Shown here piece after piece: positions 34,881-43,865 of a DNA stretch of 64,000 bases. The DNA lies in contig JBCFAY010000009.1 in NCBI GenBank assembly GCA_038562375.1, forward strand, positions 1 through 64,000, read 5' to 3'. How positions within the stretch are numbered: the first letter of the stretch is position 1; the number at the start of each line of letters is the position of its first letter. The position numbers were made by a program, and so were the translations under genes. Source of the stretch: JBCFAY01 sp038562375. Lineage in GTDB: Bacteria > Bacillota > Clostridia > Christensenellales > CAG-138. Below the pieces are notes generated by a model that saw nothing but the letters and a program-made list of their open reading frames with translations, did not search any database and had not been told where the DNA came from.

Positions 34881-37800
34881 TCAGCGTTTTACCGCGCCGC
34901 CGTAAGAGCGGAGGATCTTCTCAAGTTCCTCGGCCGGCATGGGCCGGAAATAGAAGTATCCCTGCACCTCATCGCACATCCTCTCACTGAGGAAGTTCAA
35001 CTGCGTCTCGGTTTCCACGCCCTCCGCGACGACCCTCAGATCGAGGCTTTTCGCGAGATTGATGATGATCTTTGCGATCGCCTTATCCTTATCCGTTCCC
35101 TCGATGTCGCGCACGAACTGCATGTCCATCTTGATGCGGTCGATCGGCAGCGCGCGCAGGCGGCTCAGCGAGGAATATTCGGTACCGAAATCGTCGATCG
35201 AAATCGTGACCCCCAGCGCCTTTAGATGTTCGAGCGTATCGACATAGCCCTCGCACTGCGAGCTTGCGATGCTTTCGGTCACCTCGAGATCGAGCGTCTC
35301 CGGCTTCAGGCCGGTTTCGTCGAGTATCGAGCGGACCTGCGGCACAAGCGCCGGGTTGCGAAGCTGAAGAAGCGACAGGTTTACCGATATGCGCATGGAT
35401 TCAAACCCCATGCTGTTCCAGCGCAGTTTCGACCGGCACGCTTCCCTGAGCACCCATTCGCCGATGCCGTTGATCAGGCCCGTCTGCTCCGCGAGCGGTA
35501 TGAAAACGGACGGCGGCACCATCGTACCGTCGGGAAGCCTCCAGCGGCACAGCGCTTCCACGCCGACGATGCTCCCCGTCTCCAGCTGGATCTGCGGCTG
35601 GTAATAGAGCATCAGTTCGTTTTTCTCCTGCGCGCGGTAGAGCAGGTTGGTCAAACGCATCTGCTCGAGCACCTCATCCTTCATGCTGCCCGAGCAGAAC
35701 GCATACTGCTTTTTCCCGCTTGCCTTGGCATGATACATCGCGATATCGGCGTTTTTGATCAGCATATCCGCGTTCGTGCCGTCCTCGGGAAACACCGAAA
35801 CGCCCGCGCTGGCGTTGACGAAGAAATCCTGTCCTTTGAGTGCGAAGGACTTATCAAAGATATGCATGATGCTCTCGAGCGTTTGCTGCAGACGGTCCAT
35901 ATCCTTTGAGCACAGCATCAGAACGAATTCGTCCCCCCCGAAGCGCGCGACCATGCTACCCACGTCCACGCAGTCGGTGAGCGCCTGCGCGATCTCGCAG
36001 AGCATCAGATCCCCGAGATCATGGCCCATGGTGTCGTTGACGCTCTTAAAGGAATCCAGATCGATAAAAGCCACGGCGAGCACGCCGCCGCTTTGCGGGT
36101 ACAGCTCGATCTGCCGGGCGAGGCGCTCCCCGAACAGCATCCGGTTCGGCAGTCCGGTGAGCAGGTCGTGATAGGCGATATGGACGATCCGCTCCTGCGA
36201 ACGCACCTTGATAAGCGCATCCGCGATGGTGTTGGCGATGATGCTCAAAAACTCGGCGGACTGAAGGCGCCACTGCTTCATCGGCGCCGACGCGTCGAAG
36301 CCTATGAAACCCGAAAGCTTGTTCTGGGGTTTGATCGCCGCCAGCATCATCGCGCCGATCCGATGCGCCTGAAGCTGCGCTTTCTCCCTGGAGAAGGACG
36401 GCAGACGACCGACGTCCGGGATCTTGACGCGGTCGTTTTGCTCGAGCGCCGCAATCCATTCCCGAATCTCTACCCCGCTTATGGAAGCGATCTCCTTCCC
36501 CGCGGACGGCGCGCCGGGCTTTGCCCATTGTAAAAATCGTTCAATCTGTGCGCGGTCCTCGTCAAAGAGCACGATGTACGACCGGTCGGCCCCGAAGAAT
36601 CCGCCGCAGGACCCCAGGATCTGGTAGAGCCTGTCTTCCAAAGTTTCCCCGGTCACGGAAACGAGCAGATGCGAGATGTCCGCAATGAGCTTCTGCATGC
36701 CGATCTGAAAGAAATTCTCCCTGATCCGGCGGACATAGACGTTGTTGACGTAATAGGCGCAGGCCACGGCCAGGACGATGAGGCTGAGACGGACGATATG
36801 ATCCGCCATATCGATGTTCACGATCACCGAGGGCACTGAGATCCACAGCACCAGCTCCGTAAAAAACGATGAAACACAGACTCCCAAAAGGATCGTATAC
36901 TGGTTGAACAGCAGGCAGAACACCATGACGACCAGGGGCACCGCCCAGACGGTGAGCCCGCCGTACGGTATAAAGCGCAGCATGAGGTAAGGGATTACCG
37001 CCGACAGGATCGCCGCGAGCAGGAATTCCTTATCCCATTCAACCTTCATCCTGCCGACCAGGGCGACGAACAGCCCCAGCACAGCCAAGAATACGCTTAA
37101 GGTAAGCACCGAGCCGACCTGCGTTTCCTGATAGAGCACATGCTGCGCGAGCAGATTTATAACGGCCCCGGCAAAAAACAGGATGCTGGTATATTTGAAG
37201 ATATTCGTTCTGGCGGAAGCGCGCAGCATCGTTTCCTCTTCGAGGACGGCGGACGGAACCATCATATCATACCGGCGGATCGAAACCATGATCCCAATCA
37301 CCGGAATCGCGCAATAGGCGGGCAGCAGCACCGGCAGGTCGACATCCAGATACAGGTCGACCATGTGATGCAGGGTCCCCAGGAAAAACGCAAGCGCGAA
37401 CGTGGTGATCAGCGTCCACGATTGTTTTTTGACCTTCGGATCGGCGCTTTTCCTCCCCCATCTCCATAAAAGCGCGACGCTGGCCACCATGAAGGCTATC
37501 TGATGCACCTCGATCAAATAGTTCCATATGCCCAGGTGCACGCTGATCAGGGTCCAGCCGTACGGCAGATAATCGATCACATAAGCGCCCCCGCCCAAGG
37601 GCGTCGCAACGCCGTACGCAACAACCAGCGCGGCGGCGGGAAGATACAGCAGGCTCCGCTGCCAGATATTCCATTTGTCCGCCTCGCCGATAATACTCCG
37701 CAGATAAGCAAATATAAAAGGGAAAATCGTAATGACGCCGGCGTAGGCGGCGCGAAGAAAGATCTCGGCGAGAACCTTATCGGATGCGTTTGAAGAAAGC

Positions 37801-37949
37801 GACTGGGCGAACGACCACAGCATCAGCGCGGCGACCGTATAGGAATTCGCACGCTTGGTCCTGCGATCCGTGCTGTAGGGGAAGGACGCCACAGAACTCA
37901 GCAGCGCGATAACGCCCACCGAAATCAAAAGTACCGTTTCAATAATCAT
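34881..37949 (-). CDS. Membrane GGDEF-EAL c-di-GMP enzyme, paralog B
   Basis: This 1022-residue protein is colinear with paralog A over its whole length: membrane blocks (about 5-230 and 250-400), GAF-like region (about 420-590), GGDEF at 671-675 and an EAL domain with VEALCRW and DDFGTEYSS. The pair clearly arose by tandem duplication and has diverged most in the sensory region. The inhibition site is also lost (DVGS). It is the first gene of the pair, with GAGGTTTTT before its ATG. Both domains look active by motif. Confidence 0.9.
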   Translation of the reverse strand: MIIETVLLISVGVIALLSSVASFPYSTDRRTKRANSYTVAALMLWSFAQSLSSNASDKVLAEIFLRAAYAGVITIFPFIFAYLRSIIGEADKWNIWQRSLLYLPAAALVVAYGVATPLGGGAYVIDYLPYGWTLISVHLGIWNYLIEVHQIAFMVASVALLWRWGRKSADPKVKKQSWTLITTFALAFFLGTLHHMVDLYLDVDLPVLLPAYCAIPVIGIMVSIRRYDMMVPSAVLEEETMLRASARTNIFKYTSILFFAGAVINLLAQHVLYQETQVGSVLTLSVFLAVLGLFVALVGRMKVEWDKEFLLAAILSAVIPYLMLRFIPYGGLTVWAVPLVVMVFCLLFNQYTILLGVCVSSFFTELVLWISVPSVIVNIDMADHIVRLSLIVLAVACAYYVNNVYVRRIRENFFQIGMQKLIADISHLLVSVTGETLEDRLYQILGSCGGFFGADRSYIVLFDEDRAQIERFLQWAKPGAPSAGKEIASISGVEIREWIAALEQNDRVKIPDVGRLPSFSREKAQLQAHRIGAMMLAAIKPQNKLSGFIGFDASAPMKQWRLQSAEFLSIIANTIADALIKVRSQERIVHIAYHDLLTGLPNRMLFGERLARQIELYPQSGGVLAVAFIDLDSFKSVNDTMGHDLGDLMLCEIAQALTDCVDVGSMVARFGGDEFVLMLCSKDMDRLQQTLESIMHIFDKSFALKGQDFFVNASAGVSVFPEDGTNADMLIKNADIAMYHAKASGKKQYAFCSGSMKDEVLEQMRLTNLLYRAQEKNELMLYYQPQIQLETGSIVGVEALCRWRLPDGTMVPPSVFIPLAEQTGLINGIGEWVLREACRSKLRWNSMGFESMRISVNLSLLQLRNPALVPQVRSILDETGLKPETLDLEVTESIASSQCEGYVDTLEHLKALGVTISIDDFGTEYSSLSRLRALPIDRIKMDMQFVRDIEGTDKDKAIAKIIINLAKSLDLRVVAEGVETETQLNFLSERMCDEVQGYFYFRPMPAEELEKILRSYGGAVKR

Positions 37950-38409
37950 AAAAACCTCATGCGCGTTCCCTCATCCGAGAAAAGCGACGCGGCGCGGGAA
38001 CTCTCAGGCCGATTTTACAGCTCGGTCCGGACAAGCAAATGGCATGAATTTATAGTCTGCTTGTACAATAATATATCGCATGAAGCGCGGTATCCTTGAT
38101 CAGGAAAATTGATGTTGAGATAAAAACTTATGATATTCAGCGATAATTTAAGATAGATTCCCCAACATAGCATTTTTTTGCCGAAAAACGGGCAACCCGA
38201 CTCTGCGAGCAGCAATGTCGGACCCGTAGCGCAAGCCGGCAAAAACGTGCCGGGATGCGTTTGGGCGCAGGGGTCCCGCCAAATACGAAACGCCCATATG
38301 GGCGTTTGTGATATGCTCGCAACAATCCTTTTTTTCATTGTTGAAAGCCGAATATCGCTCTCCCCGGTATCCGCACAGCCCCGGTTTGCCTCTTGACGCC
38401 GATTTACAT
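37950..38409. other. Intergenic region with a perfect palindrome
   Basis: About 460 bases between the GGDEF-EAL pair and the UroD gene. It contains the 20-base palindrome AAACGCCCATATGGGCGTTT (38288-38307), which could be the hairpin ending the minus-strand UroD operon, though no T-tract follows. AT-rich DNA near 38040-38160 probably holds the promoter of the GGDEF-EAL pair; I could not fix its boxes. Confidence 0.45.
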
Positions 38410-39681
38410 TCACGCGTAAGCGCCGAATTCGCGGGTGGCGTCCGCCCATGCCTTCACAAGCTCCGGCTTCGCCTCATCCAGCACGGTGTTGGTGCACATG
38501 ATGAAGCCGCCGTCCCTTCCCACGGTGACGATCAAGTCTTTGGTAAATTCACGGATTCTTTCGGGCGTTTCGATCTGGAGCATGGAGGACGGCATACCGC
38601 CGCAAAGGCATAGATTGCCGCCGACGATCTTTTTGGCAAGCTTGAGATCGGTTTTATCAAACACGCCCAGCACCTTGCCCTTGGGCAGTTCGCAAAGGTA
38701 CTCAAGGCGGCTGTCCCAGCATCCCTCGAAGAAAGGCATAGGGGTAATGCCCGCGTCGATCAGGGTAAAGAGCATATGCTTTAAATCGGGCCAATAGAAG
38801 GTTTCAAACTGCCCGGCGGACATGAACCCGTCCCCGCCGCGGTGCAGTGGAATATAAATGCGGGGGCTTTCCTCCGGACGGCGTTCCAGAGCCCGCCTGC
38901 CCGCGAACAAGGCCGAATTTTCAAACAGGGACAGCAGCTTTGCCTGGGCACAGAGCAGCTTTTCAGGGACCTTCAGCATATCGGTAAGCGCGCCGCGCAT
39001 CCCCCGCAAATAGCTTGAGATCGCATCGAAGGGAAGCACCACCACCGGCGGCGTGTACGAGGCCACGTAGCCCTCTTCCTCCATTTGCGCGTGGAAGGCG
39101 TCGAACCTTTCGCCCCACTCTTTGCCGACCTTCGACGCTTCCATAATCGCCTGTATGGCCTTTTGGATGTCCGGGTCGGCAAACATGCCCACCATGAACC
39201 CCAAGGAGTACGAACCGGAAACGACTGTCTTCAGATTGGGGAGTTTAGAGAGGCCGGCCAGATTTTCATACAGCTCTGGCACAAACCGCCGGATGAGAAA
39301 ATCCGAGGGATCGTCGATAAAAGCCTCGTAATCGGCCCGCTTCATGAATTCCTTGTCGACAAACTGGTGGGCGGCGTTTTTATCGATGCCGTGGCCCGGC
39401 CATTTCATCTGCACATTGCCCAGCAGCTCATGAACCGGGCCGGGGGACGCCACAGGGCTGTCGGCTTGGAAAAACATGTCCGGCCGATAGGCGCGGATAA
39501 ACCGGCGATTGGCCTCAAGCCACTTGTCCTGGTCGTAGTACGCGTCCTCATACGCAATGCCGTAGATTCTGGCAGGCAGATAGCTCGCCTTCATAAACAG
39601 CGGTACGCGATCGGGCGTCCTTTGAAGCTCAATGGCGTCAAACACCCGTTTTTTTCTGTCGGACCAGCTTTCCCTGCCCAT
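38410..39681 (-). CDS. UroD-type corrinoid methyltransferase (island, distal)
   Basis: This 423-residue protein belongs to the uroporphyrinogen-decarboxylase-like superfamily that includes corrinoid methyltransferases. It is not a haem-pathway HemE: there are no haem genes nearby, and a corrinoid protein is its upstream neighbour (one-base gap). The zinc site of MtaA-type members, H-x-C plus Cys, appears here as E319-G-C321 with C358/C360 in LCLCGG, so one ligand differs. It probably moves a methyl group from a substrate to the corrinoid protein. The start at 39681 has GGAGG upstream. Last gene of the LacI cluster. Confidence 0.8.
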   Translation of the reverse strand: MGRESWSDRKKRVFDAIELQRTPDRVPLFMKASYLPARIYGIAYEDAYYDQDKWLEANRRFIRAYRPDMFFQADSPVASPGPVHELLGNVQMKWPGHGIDKNAAHQFVDKEFMKRADYEAFIDDPSDFLIRRFVPELYENLAGLSKLPNLKTVVSGSYSLGFMVGMFADPDIQKAIQAIMEASKVGKEWGERFDAFHAQMEEEGYVASYTPPVVVLPFDAISSYLRGMRGALTDMLKVPEKLLCAQAKLLSLFENSALFAGRRALERRPEESPRIYIPLHRGGDGFMSAGQFETFYWPDLKHMLFTLIDAGITPMPFFEGCWDSRLEYLCELPKGKVLGVFDKTDLKLAKKIVGGNLCLCGGMPSSMLQIETPERIREFTKDLIVTVGRDGGFIMCTNTVLDEAKPELVKAWADATREFGAYA

Positions 39682-39682
39682 A

Positions 39683-40315
39683 TTACCGCGCCTCCATATG
39701 CTGTTTTGCCCAGGATACGGCGGCGACGGCGGTATCGGCATACGCGTCAGCGCCCGCGTACACGCGGATATCCTCGCCGACCGCGCCGCCGCCGACGATG
39801 ATTTTAACTTTATCGCGCAGCCCCGCCCGTTCAATCGCGGCCACCGTCTCCTTCATTGAATCGAAAGTCAGGGTAAGCAAGCCGCTCATGCCGACGATGT
39901 CGGGCCGCACCTGTTCGATTTTTTGCACAAACGCTTCGGGCGGCACGTCTACCCCGAGGTCGTGAACCTCAAAGCCGTTCACCTCAAATAAGAAGCCGAC
40001 AATGTCCTTGCCGATGTCGTGGATGTCGCCCTTCACGGTGCCGATGACAAATTTGCCGAGGGATTTTCCGCCGTCCGAGGCCCGCATATGCGGCTTTAGA
40101 ATAGCGCTGAGCGCTTTCATGATGTCTGCGCCGAGCAAAAGTTCGGGCAAAAAGTATTCCTTGGCATCAAATCGGCGGCCGATTTCGTCCATGGCCTTCT
40201 GGCACGCGCCCAGGATCTCGGCGGCGGGAACGCCCTGTTCAAGCAGGCGCTCCGCCTGGACGACCGCGTCGTCCTCTTCCTGTTCCACAATGGCGGCAAT
40301 AAGCTCTTCAAACAT
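39683..40315 (-). CDS. Methyltransferase corrinoid (B12-binding) protein 1
   Basis: This 210-residue protein has the helical cap (about 1-85) and the Rossmann-like cobalamin domain with the base-off motif D97-I-H99-D-I-G102, where His99 is the lower cobalt ligand. SGLLTLT and GGGAV are the other conserved cobalamin contacts. It resembles MtaC/MtbC-type proteins that carry a methyl group on cobalt. It sits between a BMP importer and a UroD-type methyltransferase, so it likely accepts a methyl group from the imported compound. GGGAGGAT precedes the start. Confidence 0.93.
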   Translation of the reverse strand: MFEELIAAIVEQEEDDAVVQAERLLEQGVPAAEILGACQKAMDEIGRRFDAKEYFLPELLLGADIMKALSAILKPHMRASDGGKSLGKFVIGTVKGDIHDIGKDIVGFLFEVNGFEVHDLGVDVPPEAFVQKIEQVRPDIVGMSGLLTLTFDSMKETVAAIERAGLRDKVKIIVGGGAVGEDIRVYAGADAYADTAVAAVSWAKQHMEAR

Positions 40316-40594
40316 AAAAATATCCTCCCAATATGGATGTGTGCCTTAAACGCGCCGGGTATGGCCGCAGCGCAAAGCTGCGTATCCATGCCGGGCGCCG
40401 ATAAGGCTCAAAGCGGCGCAGGCTTTGTTGCGATTGCCGGGGATACGCGTTTCGGCAATCATACCGGATAAGCCCGGTATCACCTTCCAAATGGATGGAT
40501 GCGTTTTCGGTATTCAGTTGTAAGGTAAAGGGCGCACCCGCCGGAAAACCGGCGGGCACGCCTTGGCCTCGTCTATCACGAGATAACTTTAAGA
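40316..40594 (-). other. Structured spacer between BMP importer and corrinoid genes
   Basis: A 279-base gap inside the cluster with several stems: CCCGCCGG / CCGGCGGG (40537-40556), ATACCGG / CCGGTAT (40461-40480), GATTGCCG / CGGCAATC (40432-40460) and a long stem at 40352-40399 with an inner GCAGC / GCTGC. These may lower transcription into the corrinoid genes or form a regulatory RNA. I looked for a cobalamin riboswitch and did not find its conserved box. Confidence 0.45.
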
Positions 40595-41656
40595 TCAGCT
40601 CTCGGCCAGCAGTTTGACCTGCACTTCGCCGCTCTTGATCTTGGCGACCTGATCCTCAAGCTTCGCGATCTGGTCGGCGGTGAGGACCTTTTCGTTGTAG
40701 GTGCCGAAGATGAATGCGCCGGTGGAGGTGTTGCCCACGATCTCGAGGGAGGGGCCGAACGTGCCGTTCACATAGGCCTGGATGGCGGTAAGAATGTTGG
40801 CCTTCATGTCGACCTGGCAGGACATCACGTAGGTATCCGGAGCCATTTCAGCCTGCTTGGGCGTGGTGACAACCACGAACTTTCCGGCTTCGGCAGCGGC
40901 CTGGATGACGCCGACACCCGCGCCCTGAGCGTACTGGAATACGCCGTCTGCGCCGCTTTCAAACACGGCGACGGTGGTCTCCTTGCCCTTGGCGGCATCG
41001 TCCATGCTGCCGATGTAGGACACGATGATTTCGGCGTTGGGGTTGGCGGCTTTCACGCCCTGCTCAAAGCCGAACTGGGTACGCTTCATGGACAGGCCCT
41101 CGATGGAGGAGACATAGCCCACCTTGTTGGCCTTGGTGATCAGGCCCAGCGCGTAACCGGCCATATAGCCCTGCTCTTCGCTCTTGACATCCATGCCGAT
41201 CGCGTTGTCAAGGCGCAGGCTGCTCGAGGAAATGGCGAAGCTCACCTCGGGGAACTCGGGGGCGACGGCGGTCACGGCGTCGTTGAAGTCGTTGCCGTGG
41301 CACAGGATCAGGTTGTAGCCGCGGGCGGCATAGTCGCGGATGGCGGCTTCCATCTCGGCCACGGGCACGGCCTCGGTGTAGTCTCCCTGTATGCCCAGGG
41401 TCTTGATGGCTTCCTGCAGGCCGTTGTAGGCGGCCGCGTTGAAGCCGGCGTCATTGATGTTGCCGGGCAGCAGCAGGGCGACCTTGATGTCGGCCGCGTT
41501 TGCGGGGGTGTTTTCGGCGGAAGCGGTCTGCTCGGGGGCGGCGGTGTTTTCCGCAGGCGCGGCGCTGTCGGTGGGGGCGCTCCCGGTGTTGGTGCCGCAG
41601 GCGACCAGCGCCAGAGCCATTGCGAACGCCATCAAAAGTAATACAATTTTCTTCAT
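40595..41656 (-). CDS. BMP-family substrate-binding lipoprotein, system 2
   Basis: This 353-residue receptor has a lipobox ending in C20 (LALVAC), an Ala/Thr/Glu-rich linker to about residue 57 and the BMP domain with VALLLPGNINDAGFNAAAY. It differs from system 1 in its ligand region (for example SSSSLRLDNAIGMDV). It is the fourth transporter gene in the order ATPase, permease, permease, BMP, whereas the other two systems have the BMP gene first. AAGGAG precedes the start. The ligand is unknown. Confidence 0.92.
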   Translation of the reverse strand: MKKIVLLLMAFAMALALVACGTNTGSAPTDSAAPAENTAAPEQTASAENTPANAADIKVALLLPGNINDAGFNAAAYNGLQEAIKTLGIQGDYTEAVPVAEMEAAIRDYAARGYNLILCHGNDFNDAVTAVAPEFPEVSFAISSSSLRLDNAIGMDVKSEEQGYMAGYALGLITKANKVGYVSSIEGLSMKRTQFGFEQGVKAANPNAEIIVSYIGSMDDAAKGKETTVAVFESGADGVFQYAQGAGVGVIQAAAEAGKFVVVTTPKQAEMAPDTYVMSCQVDMKANILTAIQAYVNGTFGPSLEIVGNTSTGAFIFGTYNEKVLTADQIAKLEDQVAKIKSGEVQVKLLAES

Positions 41657-41678
41657 AACGATTCTCCTTCTGTTTATT

Positions 41679-41701
41679 ATAAACCACGTATTATGGTTTA
41701 T
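41679..41701 (-). repeat. Inverted repeat before the BMP gene of system 2
   Basis: ATAAACCA-N7-TGGTTTAT, a perfect 8-bp dyad in the gap between the permease and BMP genes. It could be an mRNA hairpin that raises or protects BMP transcript, or an operator. Confidence 0.5.
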
Positions 41702-41724
41702 CGGCTTATACGGGGATGAAACCT

Positions 41725-42657
41725 TTATTTCTCATAGGGTTTGGCCAGCGCGGCGGGCCGCGCCGAGGACTTGCCCCTCACCAGCAGCACCACCAGCAGC
41801 GCCAGCACCATGGGTATGACCAGCAGCAGATCCGTGGGAATGGGCACTCCGAAGGCCTGCAGCCGCATTTGCAGCGCGTTGCCCGCGCCGAATATGAGCC
41901 CGCCCGCGAGGACGCCCCAGGGATTCCATTGGCCGAGTATGACGCAGGCAACCGCCATGTAGCCGCGCCCGGCGGAGATATTGTCCACAAAGACGTTCAT
42001 AAAGGACAGCGAAAGGATCACCCCGGCCACCGAAGCGCAGATCCACGCGAAGACGGACATGCCGAACTTCCACCGGATCACAGGGATGCCCATTGTGGCG
42101 GAGGCCTTGGGGTGCTCGCCGATGGAGCGAATCTTCAACCCCCATGTGGTCTTGTAGAGGATGAACCATACCGCGCCCACCATGATATAGGAAAGGTAGA
42201 CCAGCGGCCCGTGGCTGAAGAGGATGCGCCCGATGACGGGGATTTGCGAAAGCAGGGGGACGGGCATATCGGGGATGTTCGGCACCACCAGCGGCACGTC
42301 CAAAACGCCCCAGATCATGCGGGACAGCAGCGAAGTGAGGCCGAGGGCCAGAATGTTCAGGCCCGTGCCCACAACGGCCTGGTGGGCCGCCAGCGTAACG
42401 ACCGCCCAGCCGTAAAGCATGCCCAGCACGGCGCCCGCCAGAACGGCCACCGCAAGGCCCATGAACGCGCTCTGGAACAGGGAGGAGCCGAGCACGCCGA
42501 AGAAGGCGCCAAAGAGGATGCCGGCCTCGATGCCCAGGTTGAAGATGCCCGCGCGCTCGAGCATCAGTTCGCCGACGGCGGCCAGAACGATGGGGCTTGC
42601 CATGCGGACGACGGCGTAGAAAAAATCCGTGCTGAAAATGGAAATTAGGTTTTCCAT
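41725..42657 (-). CDS. BMP-type ABC importer permease B, system 2
   Basis: This 310-residue polytopic permease has the family segment MLERAGIFNLGIEAGILFGA near residue 35 and the coupling region IRSIGEHPKASATMGIPVIR. About nine membrane helices are visible. The ATG at 42655-42657 has AAGGAGGTGG upstream and starts one base after the previous stop. It works with the 381-residue permease and the ATPase encoded just upstream. Confidence 0.92.
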   Translation of the reverse strand: MENLISIFSTDFFYAVVRMASPIVLAAVGELMLERAGIFNLGIEAGILFGAFFGVLGSSLFQSAFMGLAVAVLAGAVLGMLYGWAVVTLAAHQAVVGTGLNILALGLTSLLSRMIWGVLDVPLVVPNIPDMPVPLLSQIPVIGRILFSHGPLVYLSYIMVGAVWFILYKTTWGLKIRSIGEHPKASATMGIPVIRWKFGMSVFAWICASVAGVILSLSFMNVFVDNISAGRGYMAVACVILGQWNPWGVLAGGLIFGAGNALQMRLQAFGVPIPTDLLLVIPMVLALLVVLLVRGKSSARPAALAKPYEK

Positions 42658-42658
42658 G

Positions 42659-43804
42659 CTATGCCACCTCCTTGGCCGCACCCTGGCGGCGGCTCATCTC
42701 GCGCACGGCCAGGTATCGGGGAAGCTTCATCAGCGCGGGGCTGACGGCCACAAAGAAGATGATGACCCCTGAGAGGACGAGGCTCAAGCTGGTGGGCAGA
42801 TTGGCCGCGCGCACCATGCCGCCCCGCCCGGCCTTGAGCGCGCCGAACATTATGGCGGCGATGACGACGCCGAGCGGATGCTTTTGTCCGAGCATGCAGA
42901 CCGCCAGGGACTCGTAGCCGTAGTTGGCCAAGAAGCCCGCCCGCAGCCGGTACTGGCTGCCCATGATCTCCGAAGCGCCCGCCATGCCGGCGAGCCCGCC
43001 GGCAAGGAGCACGATGAGGATCTGCATCCCAAAGATATTGACGCCCGAGTGCCGCGCGACCACGGGGTTTTCGCCCAAAGCGCGCAGGTCGTGTCCGAAG
43101 GACGTGCGGTAGATCAGCACATAGGCCGCAAACGCTAGAACAAGGGCGATGAGAATGCCCGGGTACAGCCGCGTGCCGTCTAAAATGACGGGCAGGCGGG
43201 CGGTATCGGCAATCAGATAGGACTGGGGCGTATAGCCCGGGGGCTCAACCATGGGACCTTTCACCAGATAGTTGATGATGCCGCCCGCGATATCGTTGAG
43301 CAGTATGGTGACGATCATGAAATTGGTGCCGTGTTTGGCAAAGAAGTAGCCCGGCACCGCCGCCCACAGCATGCCGCCGAAGAAACCGGCCATAAGGGTG
43401 ACGGGGATGTGCAAAAAGGCGGGAATGCCCGGAAAACTGGTGGCCGCCATTGTGGCGAATATGCCGCCCATGATGATCTGCCCCTCGCCGCCCAGGTTGA
43501 TGATGCCCGCGCGTGCGGCCAGCGCGATGCCGAGGCCCGTGAGCAGGAGCGGGGTGGCGGTGTTGAGGGTGTTGGCGATGTTGTAGGAGCCCACAAAGGC
43601 GCTGTCGAACAGGGCGGCGTAGGCCTCAAAGGGAGAGGCGCCCTGCGCCGTAATGATAATGCCCACCACGATCAGCGCCAGCAGTATGGCAGCGACGGGC
43701 ACAAAAAAGTTGAAGATGCGCTCAAACTTGCGAACCAGCGTGTCGAGCCGGTCGTAGTTTGCGGACGATCCCGTTTTCACGGGGACGGTGGCGGTCTCAT
43801 TCAT
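42659..43804 (-). CDS. BMP-type ABC importer permease A, system 2
   Basis: This 381-residue permease carries ALAARAGIINLGGEGQIIMG and the coupling segment RALGENPVVARHSGVNIFG. It has a longer cytoplasmic N-terminus than the system 1 counterpart. The ATG at 43802-43804 is chosen for its AAGGAG. It follows the ATPase gene by 61 bases. Confidence 0.92.
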   Translation of the reverse strand: MNETATVPVKTGSSANYDRLDTLVRKFERIFNFFVPVAAILLALIVVGIIITAQGASPFEAYAALFDSAFVGSYNIANTLNTATPLLLTGLGIALAARAGIINLGGEGQIIMGGIFATMAATSFPGIPAFLHIPVTLMAGFFGGMLWAAVPGYFFAKHGTNFMIVTILLNDIAGGIINYLVKGPMVEPPGYTPQSYLIADTARLPVILDGTRLYPGILIALVLAFAAYVLIYRTSFGHDLRALGENPVVARHSGVNIFGMQILIVLLAGGLAGMAGASEIMGSQYRLRAGFLANYGYESLAVCMLGQKHPLGVVIAAIMFGALKAGRGGMVRAANLPTSLSLVLSGVIIFFVAVSPALMKLPRYLAVREMSRRQGAAKEVA

Positions 43805-43865
43805 ACAGACACTCCTTCGGCATGGTAAAAGAGGACGGACGGGGCTTGCAAAAACCAAGGAAAGC

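Noticed and set aside
31553..34990. A 1,145-codon open frame on the plus strand
   Set aside because: It is antisense to a clear GGDEF-EAL gene with intact motifs; such frames are expected opposite GC-rich genes. It has no family resemblance.
38410..39681. Haem-pathway uroporphyrinogen decarboxylase HemE
   Set aside because: Adjacent corrinoid gene, absence of other haem genes and an MtaA-like metal-site region favour a corrinoid methyltransferase.
40316..40594. Cobalamin riboswitch before the corrinoid gene
   Set aside because: The spacer is structured, but the conserved B12-box and GCCACTG core were not found. The region upstream of 62843 also lacked them.
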